Assembly: GCF_007830055.1 (NCBI RefSeq)
Contig: NZ_VLLE01000003.1
Coordinates: forward strand, 868,001 to 932,000
Direction: 5' to 3'
Origin: Lacibacter cauensis
GTDB taxonomy: Bacteria > Bacteroidota > Bacteroidia > Chitinophagales > Chitinophagaceae
Length of the DNA stretch: 64,000 bases
In this document: piece after piece, positions 16,970 through 27,800 of the stretch
How the letters are laid out: the number at the start of each line of letters is the position of its first letter
How positions within the stretch are numbered: position 1 is the first letter of the stretch
The notes under the pieces: model-generated
The model's database searches: none
What the model was told of the DNA's origin: nothing
What the model saw: the letters and a program-made list of their open reading frames with translations, nothing else
Position numbers and translations under genes: made by a program

Positions 16970-18130
16970 TTAAACAATGGGATGGCGGTAAAATGGTTTT
17001 GTACGATCGAAATTGTAACGATACGTAACCAACCGGCGGCTGATATGCGTACCGAGGCTGGATGCAACGTTCATCATCTTCGGATTAAAATCGCCGATCC
17101 ACTGCATTTCATAATCTTCATACTGCAATTGTTGCTGTATTAGTTTTGATGCTTCAACAATCATAAATGCATCTACACCTTTGGCCCGGTGTTCAGGCAC
17201 CACACCGAAAATAATACCGGTGAATTTTTTATTTTTCTTTCTGGCCTTGATCCACAAAAACTGCAGCTTACCCCACCAGTCGAAACGGCCATTGAGGTAC
17301 TTGAACCATTGATTGAGGTCGGGTAGGTTCAACCAAATGGCAACGGGTTCATTTTTATAATAGGTAAACCAGGCGATGCGTTCGTCAAGCACCGGCTTCA
17401 TCGCTTCAAACATCGCAAGGGCTGTTTTCTCTTCCATTTGTTTTAAGCCTGCATGTGTAGCCCATGCTTTGTTGTAAACCGTACAAAAGTCTTTGGCAAA
17501 TTTTTCCAGTTGATGAATGTTTACATGCACTGCTTTGTAATCGCCATTCTTTGCTATTGCAGCATGACGGGTATAAAATTTATCATCGAGTTGATTTTTT
17601 ACTTTAACGGAATAACAATATTGGTTGAAGAAAAGCTGAAAGCCGGATTGTTCAAACAACTGTTGGTAATAAGGCGGGTTATAATTCATGCAGTACAACG
17701 GTTGTCCGCTGCCTTCTACCTGCAAGCCCCACCAGCGGTCACGCTCACCAAAGTTGATGGGCCCATCCATGGCTTCCATACCCTTGCTTTGCAACCATTG
17801 CCTTGCTGTATCAAATAAATAGTTGGCAGCAGTTTGATCATTGATGCATTCAAAAAAGCCCACACCACCAACAGGCACATCATCGCCTTTCGATTTATAA
17901 CGGCTATTCACAAACGCTGCAATACGGCCAATTAATTTGCCGGCATCATCTTTCAGCACCCATCGAATTGCCTCGCCATATTGAAAGGTTTTATTCTTCT
18001 TTCTGTCAAACACCTGTTCAATATCCTTATCCAGCGGACGGATCCAATCAGCATCATGTGTATATTGTTCAACAGCCACCTGTAAAAATTCTTTTGCTGA
18101 CTGTTTATCATTAACTTCAACCAATTGCAT
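16970..18130 (-). CDS. Acyltransferase-like (GNAT-fold) protein
   Basis: A 386-residue cytosolic protein with two related halves. The first half has an N-terminal strand-helix unit and LIGRIAAFVN followed by GGVGFFECINDQ (about 85-105), typical of GNAT acetyl-CoA-binding cores. The second half has a YNKAW motif and IIFGVVPEHRAKGVDAFMI, where R-x-x-G is the likely CoA pyrophosphate loop. The substrate is unknown. The first ATG at 18212-18214 would overlap glpK regulatory space completely (it forms CATATG with the glpK start), so the ATG at 18128-18130 is preferred and leaves 84 bp for divergent promoters. The family call is moderate. Confidence 0.65.
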   Translation of the reverse strand: MQLVEVNDKQSAKEFLQVAVEQYTHDADWIRPLDKDIEQVFDRKKNKTFQYGEAIRWVLKDDAGKLIGRIAAFVNSRYKSKGDDVPVGGVGFFECINDQTAANYLFDTARQWLQSKGMEAMDGPINFGERDRWWGLQVEGSGQPLYCMNYNPPYYQQLFEQSGFQLFFNQYCYSVKVKNQLDDKFYTRHAAIAKNGDYKAVHVNIHQLEKFAKDFCTVYNKAWATHAGLKQMEEKTALAMFEAMKPVLDERIAWFTYYKNEPVAIWLNLPDLNQWFKYLNGRFDWWGKLQFLWIKARKKNKKFTGIIFGVVPEHRAKGVDAFMIVEASKLIQQQLQYEDYEMQWIGDFNPKMMNVASSLGTHISRRLVTYRYNFDRTKPFYRHPIV

Positions 18131-18214
18131 GTGCCCTTCTTTAATACTCAAATGTAAGGGTTCATACAACAACGGATTGTTAGCGTATTGTAAGAAGTTT
18201 AATACAGATGTCAT

Positions 18215-19699
18215 ATGGAAAAATATATTCTTGCCTTAGACCAGGGAACAACCAGCAGCCGTGCAATTGTGTTTGCACACGATGGAAGTATTGTTTCCGT
18301 TGCACAAAAAGAATTCACACAAATTTTTCCGCAGCCCGGTTGGGTAGAGCATGATCCCGAAGAAATATGGAGCACACAATTAGGTGTAGCTGCTGAAGCT
18401 ATTACCAAAGCTGGATTAACCACCGAGCAGATCCATGCCATCGGTATCACCAATCAACGGGAAACAACCGTGGTGTGGGATCGTAAAACGGGGAAGCCCG
18501 TTTACAACGCAATCGTTTGGCAAGACAGGCGCACGGCCGATTTCTGCGATGAACTGAAACGAAAAAATCTGCACATCCTTATTCAGCAACGAACAGGATT
18601 GGTGGTGGATGCCTACTTCAGTGCTTCGAAAATAAAATGGATTTTAGATCATGTAGAAGGCGCCAGAACAAGAGCCGAAAAAGGGGAACTCTGTTTTGGC
18701 ACCATTGATACGTGGTTGTTATGGAATCTTACAAAAGGGCAGGTGCATGTAACCGATGTTAGTAATGCCAGCCGCACCATGCTTATGAATCTGCAAACAT
18801 TGCAGTGGGATGGTGAACTGGAAAAAATATTCGATATACCCGGAAACATGTTGCCGCAAATACGCAGCAGCAGCGAAGTATACGGCACCACACAAAACAT
18901 CCTAACGGCTACGAATATCCCTATTGCAGGTATTGCAGGCGATCAGCAGAGTGCCTTGTTCGGACAAATGTGTACCAAACAAGGCATGGTAAAAAATACC
19001 TATGGCACCGGTTGTTTTATGCTGATGAATACAGGAGAGAAGGCAGTGATTTCAAGAAACAACTTACTGACAACTGTTGCATGGAAGATCAACGGTAAAA
19101 CAGAATATGCGTTGGAAGGAAGTGTGTTTATTGCCGGCGCAGTGGTACAATGGCTGCGTGATGGTTTGGGTATCATCCGTTCGTCGGGCGATGTAGAGAA
19201 GCTGGCGGCCAAAGTAACCGATAGTGAAGGCGTTTATTTGGTGCCTGCTTTTACAGGACTTGGAGCGCCTTACTGGAACCAGCATGCAAGAGGAACGATG
19301 GTGGGGATGACGAGAGGAACCACCGCTGCACATATTGCCAAAGCAGCCCTCGACAGTATTGCTTACCAAACGGTAGATGTACTGAAAGCGATGGAAGCCG
19401 ATGCCGGCATTTCCATTGCGGAGTTAAGAGTAGATGGTGGCGCTACTGTAAATAATTTGCTCATGCAGTTTCAAAGCGATGTGCTGCATACCAATGTTGT
19501 TCGTCCGCAGATTACAGAAACCACAGCATTAGGTGCTGCTTATCTTGCCGGGCTTGCAACGGGTTACTGGAGCAGTATTGATGAAATACAGCTACAATGG
19601 AAGGTCGAACGAAAATTTGAACCTTTAATGGACGATGAAAAGCGAACAGCTTTGTACAATGGCTGGCTGAAGGCGGTTAAGGCAGCAACTAGTTTTTAG
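18215..19699 (+). CDS. glpK: Glycerol kinase
   Basis: ATP-dependent phosphorylation of glycerol to glycerol-3-phosphate. The 494 residues follow the FGGY kinase pattern closely: [20 protein letters not shown] at the N-terminus, [19 protein letters not shown], the [13 protein letters not shown] segment, a [15 protein letters not shown] segment, [23 protein letters not shown], and [19 protein letters not shown] in the second domain. Length is normal. It begins the cluster glpK-glpD-glpF, with glpD 98 bp downstream. Catalytic residues appear intact. Known enzymes of this family are regulated by effectors, which cannot be judged here. Confidence 0.97.
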   Translation: MEKYILALDQGTTSSRAIVFAHDGSIVSVAQKEFTQIFPQPGWVEHDPEEIWSTQLGVAAEAITKAGLTTEQIHAIGITNQRETTVVWDRKTGKPVYNAIVWQDRRTADFCDELKRKNLHILIQQRTGLVVDAYFSASKIKWILDHVEGARTRAEKGELCFGTIDTWLLWNLTKGQVHVTDVSNASRTMLMNLQTLQWDGELEKIFDIPGNMLPQIRSSSEVYGTTQNILTATNIPIAGIAGDQQSALFGQMCTKQGMVKNTYGTGCFMLMNTGEKAVISRNNLLTTVAWKINGKTEYALEGSVFIAGAVVQWLRDGLGIIRSSGDVEKLAAKVTDSEGVYLVPAFTGLGAPYWNQHARGTMVGMTRGTTAAHIAKAALDSIAYQTVDVLKAMEADAGISIAELRVDGGATVNNLLMQFQSDVLHTNVVRPQITETTALGAAYLAGLATGYWSSIDEIQLQWKVERKFEPLMDDEKRTALYNGWLKAVKAATSF

Positions 19700-19797
19700 T
19701 TTATGGTTTATAGTTGTTCAACCTTAACCTGTTTCATTTAATTTGCACTTCAGAATTTTCGAACCAGAAACAAAAAACGTCAAACAAGAAACAGCTT
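19700..19797 (+). repeat. glpK-glpD spacer with word repeats
   Basis: Built from related words: TAGTTTATGGTTTATAGTTG near the start and GAACCAGAAACAAAAAACG then AAACAAGAAACAG near the end. The same words, inverted, lie at 31240-31265 (TTTATAGTTTCTGGTTTCTTG). No terminator or open frame is needed to explain them. Confidence 0.45.
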
Positions 19798-21348
19798 TTG
19801 AATCGTTCGCAACAAATACAACAATTAAAAACCACCAACCATTGGGATATCATTATCATTGGTGGTGGCGCTACCGGTCTTGGTGCGGCAGTGGATGCTG
19901 CTGCCCGTGGCTATAAAACACTTTTACTGGAGCAGTACGATTTCGGCAAGGGAACATCCAGCCGTTCAACCAAACTCATTCATGGCGGTGTGCGTTACAT
20001 GCAGCAGGGAAATTTCCGTTTGGTGCGTGATGCTTTGCGTGAACGTGGTTTGTTGCTGAAGAACGCACCGCATATTGCGCATCCGTTAAAGTTGGTGTTA
20101 CCAGCTTATCGCTGGTGGGAGAAACTGTATTATGGTTTGGGGCTGAAGGTGTACAATTTTTTATCGGCCAAGTTGAGTTTGGGGCCAAGTGAAATTCTTT
20201 CAATCAAAAAAACACAGCAATACATTCAGGGGCTTGACGGAAAAAAGCTGAGCGGTGGTGTTGCTTATTTCGATGGACAGTTTGATGATGCCCGTTTATG
20301 TATTTCGCTGGCATTAACTGCTTCCGATATTGGCGGAACAGTATTGAACTATTGCAAAGTAACCGGCTTAATACATGATCTCGGCAAAGTAAAAGGCGTA
20401 CATATTAAAGACTGTTTAACCAACGAAGAATACGAGGCAAGAGGAACAGTAGTGGTAAACGCAACCGGTGTGTTTGTAGATGAGGTGTTGAAGATGGATG
20501 ATGATGGATTGGAACGATCGGTATCACCATCGCAGGGAATTCATATTGTAGTGGATAAAAAATTCTTTCCCGGCGAGCAGGCTTTGTTTATTCCACGTAC
20601 CGATGATGGTCGTGTATTGTTTGCCGTTCCGTTTCATGATAAAGTAATTATTGGCACAACTGATACCAGCGTTGAAGCAGCAGAGATAGAACCAAAGGCA
20701 TTAGAAGAAGAAGTGGAGTTTGTCATCAACCATTTTAAACGGTATGTACAAACCGGTTTGCAACGCAGCGATGTAAAAAGTGTATTCGCCGGATTACGCC
20801 CTTTGGTGAAAATACCCGGACAGAAAAAAACAGCTGTGCTTCCCCGTGATCATACCATTTGGGTATCGAAGGGCGGCATGATCAATATCAGCGGTGGTAA
20901 ATGGACAACCTATCGTAAGATGGCGCAGGAAGTAATTCTGAAAGCACATTACGAAGGTGGACTTGCTTACACCCGTTGCCAAACGGAAACCATGAAGCTG
21001 CATGGCTGGATGAAGAAAGTTGATTTTACTGATCCGCTGCATTATTACGGCAGCGATGCAGCAGCTATCCGTTTCTTACAGCACCAGGGTTATTCGCAGT
21101 TGATTCATCCTGATTTGCCTTATACGGTTGCAGAAGTTTTCTGGGCTGTAGGTAACGAAATGGCAATGACTGTTGAAGACGTATTGAGCAGAAGAACAAG
21201 AGCGTTGGTGCTTGATGCAAAAGCAGCGATTGCTGCAGCACCACTTGTGGCCGATATTATGATGAAAGAGTTGAACAAAGATGAACAGTGGAAAGAACAG
21301 CAGCTGCACGATTTTTATAAAGTGGCAGAAGGATATGTGTTGAGGTAA
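19798..21348 (+). CDS. glpD: Aerobic glycerol-3-phosphate dehydrogenase, probable TTG start
   Basis: FAD-dependent, membrane-associated oxidation of glycerol-3-phosphate to DHAP with quinone as acceptor. The 516 residues carry DIIIIGGGATGLGAA (FAD GxGxxG at 22-27), SSRSTKLIHGGVRYMQQGNF, DGQFDDARLC, VVNATGVFVDEV and a conserved C-terminal GlpD domain. No ATG precedes the FAD motif in this frame. The TTG at 19798 gives MNRSQQIQQLKTTNHWDI, which fits the family start; a farther TTG at 19714 would translate the word-repeat spacer. Start confidence is moderate, identity high. It is between glpK and glpF and is likely co-transcribed with glpK. Confidence 0.92.
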   Translation: MNRSQQIQQLKTTNHWDIIIIGGGATGLGAAVDAAARGYKTLLLEQYDFGKGTSSRSTKLIHGGVRYMQQGNFRLVRDALRERGLLLKNAPHIAHPLKLVLPAYRWWEKLYYGLGLKVYNFLSAKLSLGPSEILSIKKTQQYIQGLDGKKLSGGVAYFDGQFDDARLCISLALTASDIGGTVLNYCKVTGLIHDLGKVKGVHIKDCLTNEEYEARGTVVVNATGVFVDEVLKMDDDGLERSVSPSQGIHIVVDKKFFPGEQALFIPRTDDGRVLFAVPFHDKVIIGTTDTSVEAAEIEPKALEEEVEFVINHFKRYVQTGLQRSDVKSVFAGLRPLVKIPGQKKTAVLPRDHTIWVSKGGMINISGGKWTTYRKMAQEVILKAHYEGGLAYTRCQTETMKLHGWMKKVDFTDPLHYYGSDAAAIRFLQHQGYSQLIHPDLPYTVAEVFWAVGNEMAMTVEDVLSRRTRALVLDAKAAIAAAPLVADIMMKELNKDEQWKEQQLHDFYKVAEGYVLR

Positions 21349-21460
21349 GAAAGAAGTACGAGTTACGAAGAAAGAAGTACACCACCGTCTGACGCCCTCG
21401 TCTGACGGATTTTAAAGATTGGTCAAATCCGAAATCATACATCTAAAATCATAATCTTTA
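21349..21460. repeat. glpD-glpF spacer: hairpin and word repeats
   Basis: Starts with GAAAGAAGTAC twice, 21 bp apart (21349-21359 and 21370-21380). Then CCGTCTGACG and CGTCTGACGG form a hairpin with a 4-nt loop and one T-T mismatch (21385-21408), followed by ATTTT, so it could terminate glpK-glpD. Then CCGAAATCATACATC and CTAAAATCATAA, the inverted form of the words after dnaB. Confidence 0.5.
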
Positions 21461-21468
21461 TTTGCCAT

Positions 21469-22179
21469 ATGTCTCCTTTCGTTGCAGAATACATCGGTTC
21501 TATGCTCTTATTGTTATTAGGTAACAGTGTTGTTGCAAATGTGTTGCTCAGTAAAACAAAAGGTAATAACAGCGGATTAATCGTGATTGCTTTTGGCTGG
21601 GCGGTTGCAGTGTTTGTAGGCGTGTACAGCAGTGCCAATTACAGCGGCGGACATTTAAACCCTGCCATCACCATTGGTCTTGCAAGCATTGGCAAGTTTG
21701 AATGGAGCAATGTGCCTTCGTATATTCTTGCACAGTTTCTTGGAGCTATGACGGGCTCTGCATTAATGTGGCTGGCGTACAAACAACATTTCGATGCAAC
21801 AGAAGATGCAGAAGCTAAGCTGGCTGTGTTTTGTAATTCACCTGCTATTTCCAGTGTATTTTACAATTTAGCAACAGAAACCATTGGCACATTTGTATTG
21901 ATGTTAGGTGCGTTGCTCATTAGTGCACCTGAAGCAAAGCTCGGCGCATTGGATGCGTTGCCTGTTGCACTGCTTGTACTTGGTATTGGGGTGAGTTTAG
22001 GCGGACCAACCGGTTATGCTATAAATCCTGCACGTGATCTTGGTCCACGCATCATGCATTTTTTATTGCCCATTAAAAATAAACGCAACAGTAACTGGCG
22101 TTACAGCTGGATACCTGTGGTTGGGCCAATCATTGGTGCAGTGATTGCGGCTTTTTTTTTTCAATTGATACAGTCGTAA
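21469..22179 (+). CDS. glpF: Glycerol facilitator / aquaglyceroporin
   Basis: Membrane channel of the MIP family. The 236 residues give about six membrane segments plus the two half-helix loops: GGHLNPAITIG (NPA 64-66) and INPARDLGPRIM (NPARD 186-190). Asp after the second NPAR is the known sign of glycerol-conducting members rather than water-only AqpZ. The place after glpK and glpD fits glycerol entry. The hydrophobic segments start at residue 5, so there is no extra signal. The specificity call is inference from the Asp and the context. Confidence 0.92.
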   Translation: MSPFVAEYIGSMLLLLLGNSVVANVLLSKTKGNNSGLIVIAFGWAVAVFVGVYSSANYSGGHLNPAITIGLASIGKFEWSNVPSYILAQFLGAMTGSALMWLAYKQHFDATEDAEAKLAVFCNSPAISSVFYNLATETIGTFVLMLGALLISAPEAKLGALDALPVALLVLGIGVSLGGPTGYAINPARDLGPRIMHFLLPIKNKRNSNWRYSWIPVVGPIIGAVIAAFFFQLIQS

Positions 22180-22193
22180 AGTTTTTCAACTAA

Positions 22194-22233
22194 GACGTCA
22201 CTGCGAGGAACGAAGCAGTCTCCAGATTGACCA
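22194..22233. repeat. Dispersed intergenic palindromic repeat
   Basis: The convergent spacer after glpF holds CACTGCGAGGAACGAAGCAG (22199-22218), followed by TCTCCAGATTG. The pair ACTGC / GCAGT can form a short stem. I recall this sequence type (TCATTGCGAGGAACGAAGCAAT-like) as a dispersed repeat in many bacterial genomes. A single copy is visible here. Confidence 0.6.
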
Positions 22234-22247
22234 GTAATTTACTTTTG

Positions 22248-22862
22248 TTATTCAACCACTTTCGAAAATACATACAAACATTCCATCGCTATCTGATTAC
22301 TGCGTTCAGTATATTTTTCGTTTTGTAGAATGGTATTGTCAAATGCTTTGGGATCGTTGTAGGTTGTGCCAATGCGTAAATCGCAACCGGGAATGAACGG
22401 ACAATTCTCATCAGCATCAGAACAGGTCATTACCGCTGCAAAATTTTGGGTTGGATTTGCTTCGTGGTTATACAGCTTTGAAAAACAGGTGCTGAACTTG
22501 TCTTCAGTAAAAAATACATTGTACACAGGGTTATTGCTTTCGTCTGTTTTCTGAATTGTAAAACCTGCTGCTGTTAATGCGTTGATGGCATTCGGATTAA
22601 AAGCAGTTGCTTCAGTACCACCTGAAAATGTATGTACATTGTTTACGCCATAGTACGCTGCGGCTACTGCTGCCCATACCTGGCCTAAATGACTGCGGCG
22701 TGAGTTATGCGTACAAACGTAAATGAGATTGATGGTTTCATTCGCTGACTGTTTTACTTTGATATAGTCTGCAATTTTTTCCAGCAGTTGTTTGCGTGCT
22801 GCGGGTATTTCTTTAAAGTTGTTGGCAAGTGCAGCGCAACGTTCTTTTATCGGTTGAAACAT
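22248..22862 (-). CDS. Low-molecular-weight phosphatase / arsenate reductase-like protein
   Basis: A 204-residue cytosolic protein with the P-loop C-T-H-N-S-R-R (Cys50-X5-Arg56) followed by SHLGQ, the pattern of the low-molecular-weight protein tyrosine phosphatase/ArsC superfamily. A C-terminal CSDADENCPFIPG segment supplies more cysteines. Similar proteins are annotated as protein-tyrosine-phosphatase in Bacteroidota; arsenate reduction is an equal possibility. An extra N-terminal helix region (about 1-40) precedes the P-loop. It is convergent with glpF. No arsenic-resistance genes are adjacent, so I do not assign arsC. Confidence 0.75.
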   Translation of the reverse strand: MFQPIKERCAALANNFKEIPAARKQLLEKIADYIKVKQSANETINLIYVCTHNSRRSHLGQVWAAVAAAYYGVNNVHTFSGGTEATAFNPNAINALTAAGFTIQKTDESNNPVYNVFFTEDKFSTCFSKLYNHEANPTQNFAAVMTCSDADENCPFIPGCDLRIGTTYNDPKAFDNTILQNEKYTERSNQIAMECLYVFSKVVE

Positions 22863-22998
22863 GATGGAACTTTGTCTTGTTTGTTTTGCAATATTACAAC
22901 GGATAGAAAGGCTGGTGAATTAATTTTATATTAGCAGGCAAGGAAGAGTAGATTAATTTTCCTGCGAACCCGAATTGATTATAACCCTAAAGCTCATT

Positions 22999-23262
22999 AT
23001 GACATTCAACGAAGCATTCAATACATTTATTCTCCATCAGAAAGTAATTGGCTGGGGATTTCAGCAGCAGAAACGGGTGCAATTGCCGAATGGTTATTCT
23101 GCTTTTCCCTGCGGTTACTATACCGAATATGAAAACGGCTACAAACTGATTGCCAGTGGCGACCGTTTGGGCGAAACACCCATACAGGAAGCCATGATCT
23201 TAGACCCGAATGGGGTGCCGGTTGCAAGAGATACGGAAGATTTGAGAGAGGTGGAGTATTGA
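22999..23262 (+). CDS. Small soluble protein, unknown
   Basis: An 87-residue protein (MTFNEAFNTFILHQKVIGWG) with no membrane segment, no signal peptide and no recognised motif. The ATG at 22999 is preferred over one eight codons earlier, because the extra residues are hydrophobic and run into the preceding spacer. Codon use looks like that of its neighbours. It stands alone with about 87 bp before the next gene and may be a real small gene, but no function is suggested. Confidence 0.5.
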   Translation: MTFNEAFNTFILHQKVIGWGFQQQKRVQLPNGYSAFPCGYYTEYENGYKLIASGDRLGETPIQEAMILDPNGVPVARDTEDLREVEY

Positions 23263-23349
23263 GTAATGATTTTTGAGGTCGCAATTTGCGACCTTAAGTT
23301 TGGATGAGATATGCTGAAATAGAAGTTGTATTCACATAAATACTGACAA

Positions 23350-24531
23350 ATGAAATCATTTGTTCTTTTTCTTGTCTTATGCTGCTGTAGTTTTTATTCC
23401 TGCAATCGCTTCAATAGGCATCCGGATAGTTGCATGGAAAACCCAGATAAAGAACAGTTACTGATTTTTGTTGGCGAGAAGATTGAAGTGACCGAAATGG
23501 AACAAGATCATGAGTCAGACATTCCGTACCTTAAATTTAAAGCAAGGTATAAAGTATTGGATATTGTTTGTGGTGATTATGATGGTAACGAAATTACGTT
23601 TATAGGATACGATCATTATGGTATGCCTGCTTTTTCTGATTATAAAAACTGTATTCTTTATGTTCATAAAGACAGAGATACGTTTTATCATGAATCCTAT
23701 TTATATGATGCTTTGTATAAAACAAAATCTGGCGAGTGGGCTAGCCCCTGCGCTCCTTCGAATTTCGCATTTGCTGACCCAACTGTTCAGAAAATGATCC
23801 CGAGGCCTGTTGATTTTGCAGAGGAAGTGTCGTTTGATGTAAAAGGTGGTTCAAGGAATTGGCTGAAGGAACATTATCCCAATCCTTATTATGAAATAAG
23901 AAATAAAAGAGCAATTGCTAAGTATGGCAATTATGTTGAAGAGGTGGTTGAGTTTAAAAAAAGGGGAGTGCTAAAAGCAAGGGGTTATTATGGAAAAACT
24001 GCTGATAATAAGATTAAAATCCAGGATGTAACATTAGCAGATATTAAACAGGTGGATGAGTCACAAATGCTGCAAAAAAACAAAAGTGAAATAGTTAAGG
24101 CTGCATACAGATTTTTTGATTTTTTAAGACGTCGGGATTCTGCTGCAGTTCGGCAAATGTCGTTTGACAGTGTTTTTTGTTCTATATGTGAAGAGCCAAC
24201 ACGTCGTGATTATGAAAATAATCTGGAAACGTTTGATAGTTTTTATGTTTCAATTAATAAGTATTTGACTTTTTCACAACTTGAACTCGAGATAAAGAAT
24301 AAAGTGTTTGAAGTGTCTGCCCGAAAGATCGAGCCTGCGAAAGAAAATTCTTTAATAAGGAATACAGGGATTGAAGTCGTTTATTCTATTGATTTCACTG
24401 TTATTGAAAATTTTGACGGATATCGGTCAGAACAAAAGCATCGGTTTGAGTTTGTAAAGATGAATGGTGTTTATAAGTTTTATGGCATGAGAACTGAAGA
24501 GAATGGTGGTAAGTATGTAAGAGACTTTTAG
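23350..24531 (+). CDS. Exported lipoprotein, unknown
   Basis: A 393-residue protein with a Bacteroidota lipoprotein signal: a hydrophobic stretch (SFVLFLVLCCCSF) and lipobox YSC with Cys18 as the first mature residue. The mature part is soluble and charged, beginning with CMENPDKEQLLIFVGEKIEV; a region around 25-110 looks like a beta-rich domain and a second half follows from about 250. No family is recognised. There is no close gene partner: 304 bp of spacer follow before nifJ. Probably periplasmic or outer-membrane. Confidence 0.6.
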   Translation: MKSFVLFLVLCCCSFYSCNRFNRHPDSCMENPDKEQLLIFVGEKIEVTEMEQDHESDIPYLKFKARYKVLDIVCGDYDGNEITFIGYDHYGMPAFSDYKNCILYVHKDRDTFYHESYLYDALYKTKSGEWASPCAPSNFAFADPTVQKMIPRPVDFAEEVSFDVKGGSRNWLKEHYPNPYYEIRNKRAIAKYGNYVEEVVEFKKRGVLKARGYYGKTADNKIKIQDVTLADIKQVDESQMLQKNKSEIVKAAYRFFDFLRRRDSAAVRQMSFDSVFCSICEEPTRRDYENNLETFDSFYVSINKYLTFSQLELEIKNKVFEVSARKIEPAKENSLIRNTGIEVVYSIDFTVIENFDGYRSEQKHRFEFVKMNGVYKFYGMRTEENGGKYVRDF

Positions 24532-24835
24532 AAACTCTGCTCCTTCTTTTTTATACAGTAAACCATACTTCACCTGCATCACAAGTTGTTGGTCGGGTGA
24601 CACAACAACGGCAGCTCATAATCTTTAGCCATCTGTTCCTTTTCTGCACCATTGCCCCAAATGCCGCCATGAAAATGGAACCATCAACCGAGCGTGGCAA
24701 CAGTTGATGCCATTATAATATACAGCCCGCTACCAAACCTGCCTTTCCTCATATCAATTAGCTTTTTGGCTGATGATGGTCATGTATCACCCTCCCGGGC
24801 TCGGGTAAATTCGTTGCTTCAAATAATAGTAAATC
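24532..24835. other. 304-bp spacer before nifJ, possible gene remnant
   Basis: Mostly non-coding. GTTGTT (24585-24590) and AACAAC (24604-24609) could pair, but no U-tract follows. On the minus strand bases 24579-24683 stay open for 35 codons (HGGIWGNGAEKEQMAK near the start of the good part), with no start codon and no recognised family; it may be a decayed fragment or chance. No clear -7 element is seen before nifJ. Confidence 0.35.
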
Positions 24836-27800
24836 ATGGAAGCAACAACCAACCTTGCAGTAACTGCAGAACCAGCGCAAAAGAACAAAGCTGTTTACGA
24901 AGTAATGGATGGCAATGAGGCCGCCGCTTACATTGCCTATAAGTGCAATGAAGTGTGCGCTATTTATCCCATCACTCCTTCTTCCACTATGGGCGAGTGG
25001 GCCGATGAGTGGAGTGCCAAAGGCATGAAGAATATTTTCGGCACGGTTCCCCGCATTATGGAAATGCAGAGTGAAGCAGGTGCAGCAGGTGCCATACACG
25101 GAGCGTTACAAGGCGGTGCTTTGGCATCCACCTTTACGGCATCGCAGGGGTTGCTGCTCATGATTCCCAACATGTTTAAAATTGCCGGTGAGTTAACGCC
25201 AACGGTATTTCATATTGCTGCACGTAGTTTAGCAACACATGCGCTTTCAATCTTCGGCGATCATAGTGATGTGATGGCAGTACGATCAACAGGTTTTGCG
25301 ATGTTGTTCGGCAACAATCCGCAGGAAGTAATGGATATGGCGTTGATTGCACAGGCATCTACCTTGCGTTCAAGAGTTCCTTTCCTTAATATTTTTGATG
25401 GCTTCCGTACTTCGCATGAGTTGAATGAAGTTGAAGTAATCCCTGATGAAATCATTGAACGCATGATGGATATGGAAGCCATTCATGCACACCGTAACCG
25501 TGCATTGAATCCGAACAATCCTTCGATACGTGGTACTGCACAAAATCCTGATGTGTATTTCCAGAACAGGGAAGCAGCCAATACGTATCATGCAAATGTG
25601 CCGAACACAGTACAAACAGTGATGGATGAATTTGCAGTTTTAACCGGACGTAAATATAAATTGTACGAATACTATGGTCATGCGCATCCCGATCGTGTAG
25701 TTGTATTGATGGGCTCTGCTGCAGGCGCTGTAAAAGAAACCGTTGATTATCTGAACGCACATGGTGCACATGTAGGTATGATTGCTGTTCGCTTGTTCCG
25801 TCCGCTGGATGTGGAAGCTTTTATGGAAGCATTGCCAAAGAGTGTGGTGAGTATTGCCGTGCTCGACCGTTGTAAAGAACCCAACGGTATTGGTGAGCCA
25901 TTGTACATGAATGTGGTGAATGCGTTGAACGAAGCGCAGGAAAATCATCATGCACATGTAATTGGCGGACGATATGGTTTATCGAGCAAAGAGTTTACAC
26001 CGGCGATGGTAAAAGCTGTTTTCCGTGAGTTGAAAAAAGAACATCCGAAAAATCACTTTACCATCGGTATTGATGATGATGTTACACATACAAGTTTGGA
26101 ATACGATAAAACATTTCACCTGGAAGAGCAACACCAGTTCCGTGGATTGTTCTTTGGTTTGGGTGCCGATGGTACAGTGAGTGCCAATAAAAACTCCATC
26201 AAAATCATTGGCGATAAAACCGATGATCATGTGCAGGGTTACTTCGTATATGATTCAAAAAAATCTGGTTCATTAACGGTGTCGCATCTGCGTTTTGGTA
26301 AGAACCCCATTCAATCAACTTACCTGGTACAGTCTGCAAACTTTGTGGCCTGTCATCATTTCAACTATTTAACCAAGTACGATATTTTAAAAGATGCAGA
26401 ACCGGGCGCAGTGTTCCTCTTAAATGCTCCGTATGAAAAAGAAGAGTTGTGGAGTAAGCTGCCCAAGAAAATTCAGGAAGAAATTGTACATAAAAAATTA
26501 AAGTTCTATGCCATCAATGCGTACACCGTAGCAAAGGATGCAGGCATGGGTAACCGTATCAATACCATTCTGCAAACCTGTTTCTTCGCCATCAGCAATG
26601 TATTGCCACGTGAAGAAGCCATTGCAAAAATTAAAGAAGCCATTTACGATACCTATTGGAAAAAGGGTGAAGCGGTTGTACAAAAGAACTACGATGCCGT
26701 TGATCAAACCTTGGCCAATTTGTACGAAGTGGATTATGCACAATATGCCATTGGCGATAAACCAATTGATGCGCCTGTACCCGATGCAGCCCCTGATTTT
26801 GTAAAACAGGTGTTGGGTAAAATTATTGCCGGTGAAGGTGATGAATTACCCGTGAGTGCATTTCCTGTTGATGGCACCTTCCCAAGCGGAACAACCAAAT
26901 GGGAGAAACGAAATATTGCAGATGCAGTTCCTGTTTGGGATACATCGTTGTGTACACAGTGTGGTAAATGTTTTATGATTTGTCCGCATGCAGCGATTCG
27001 TCCAAAAGTGTATGACAAAGCATTGCTGGCTGATGCACCCGATGGTTGGAAACATGTTGACCCGATTGGTAAAGAGTGGAACAAAGAAACAGAAGCCTAC
27101 ACCTTACAGGTATCAACAGAAGATTGTACCGGTTGTACATTGTGTGTGGAGTTCTGCCCGATTACGAGCAAAACAGATCCCGGTCATAAAGCCATCAACA
27201 TGATGGATAAAACAGATATCCAGGAACAGGAAAAAGAAAACTGGGATTATTTCTTAACGCTGCCCGAAGTTGATCGTACAAGAGTGAACAAGAATACGGT
27301 GAAGGGTTCACAATTCTTCCAGCCGTTGTTTGAGTTCAGCGGTGCATGTGCCGGTTGCGGTGAAACACCGTACATTAAACTCTTAACACAATTGTTTGGT
27401 GAGCGAATGATTGTTGCGAATGCAACAGGTTGTTCATCCATCTTTGGTGGTAACTTACCAACTACGCCTTGGACAAAAAACAAAGAAGGTGTGGGTCCGG
27501 CATGGGCAAACAGTTTGTTTGAAGACAATGCAGAGTTTGGTTTAGGTATCAGCATGGCCAGCAATAAGAAAAAAGAAATGGCTTTGCAGTTGCTCGATGA
27601 ATTGCGTCCGATGATTGGTGAAGAGCTGGCTGATAAGATCATCAATAACAACGGCACAACCGAAGCTGAGCTTGCAGAAAAACATGAGCTGGTAAAACAA
27701 TTGAAAAACAGGTTGAGCCATGAACGTTCCATGGCTGCATTAAATCTGTTCCACCTGGCAGATTTCTTAGAAGAAAAATCAATCTGGATTGTTGGTGGTG

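Noticed and set aside
19714-19797. Longer N-terminus of GlpD from TTG at 19714
   Set aside because: It would translate the word-repeat spacer and lacks family similarity.
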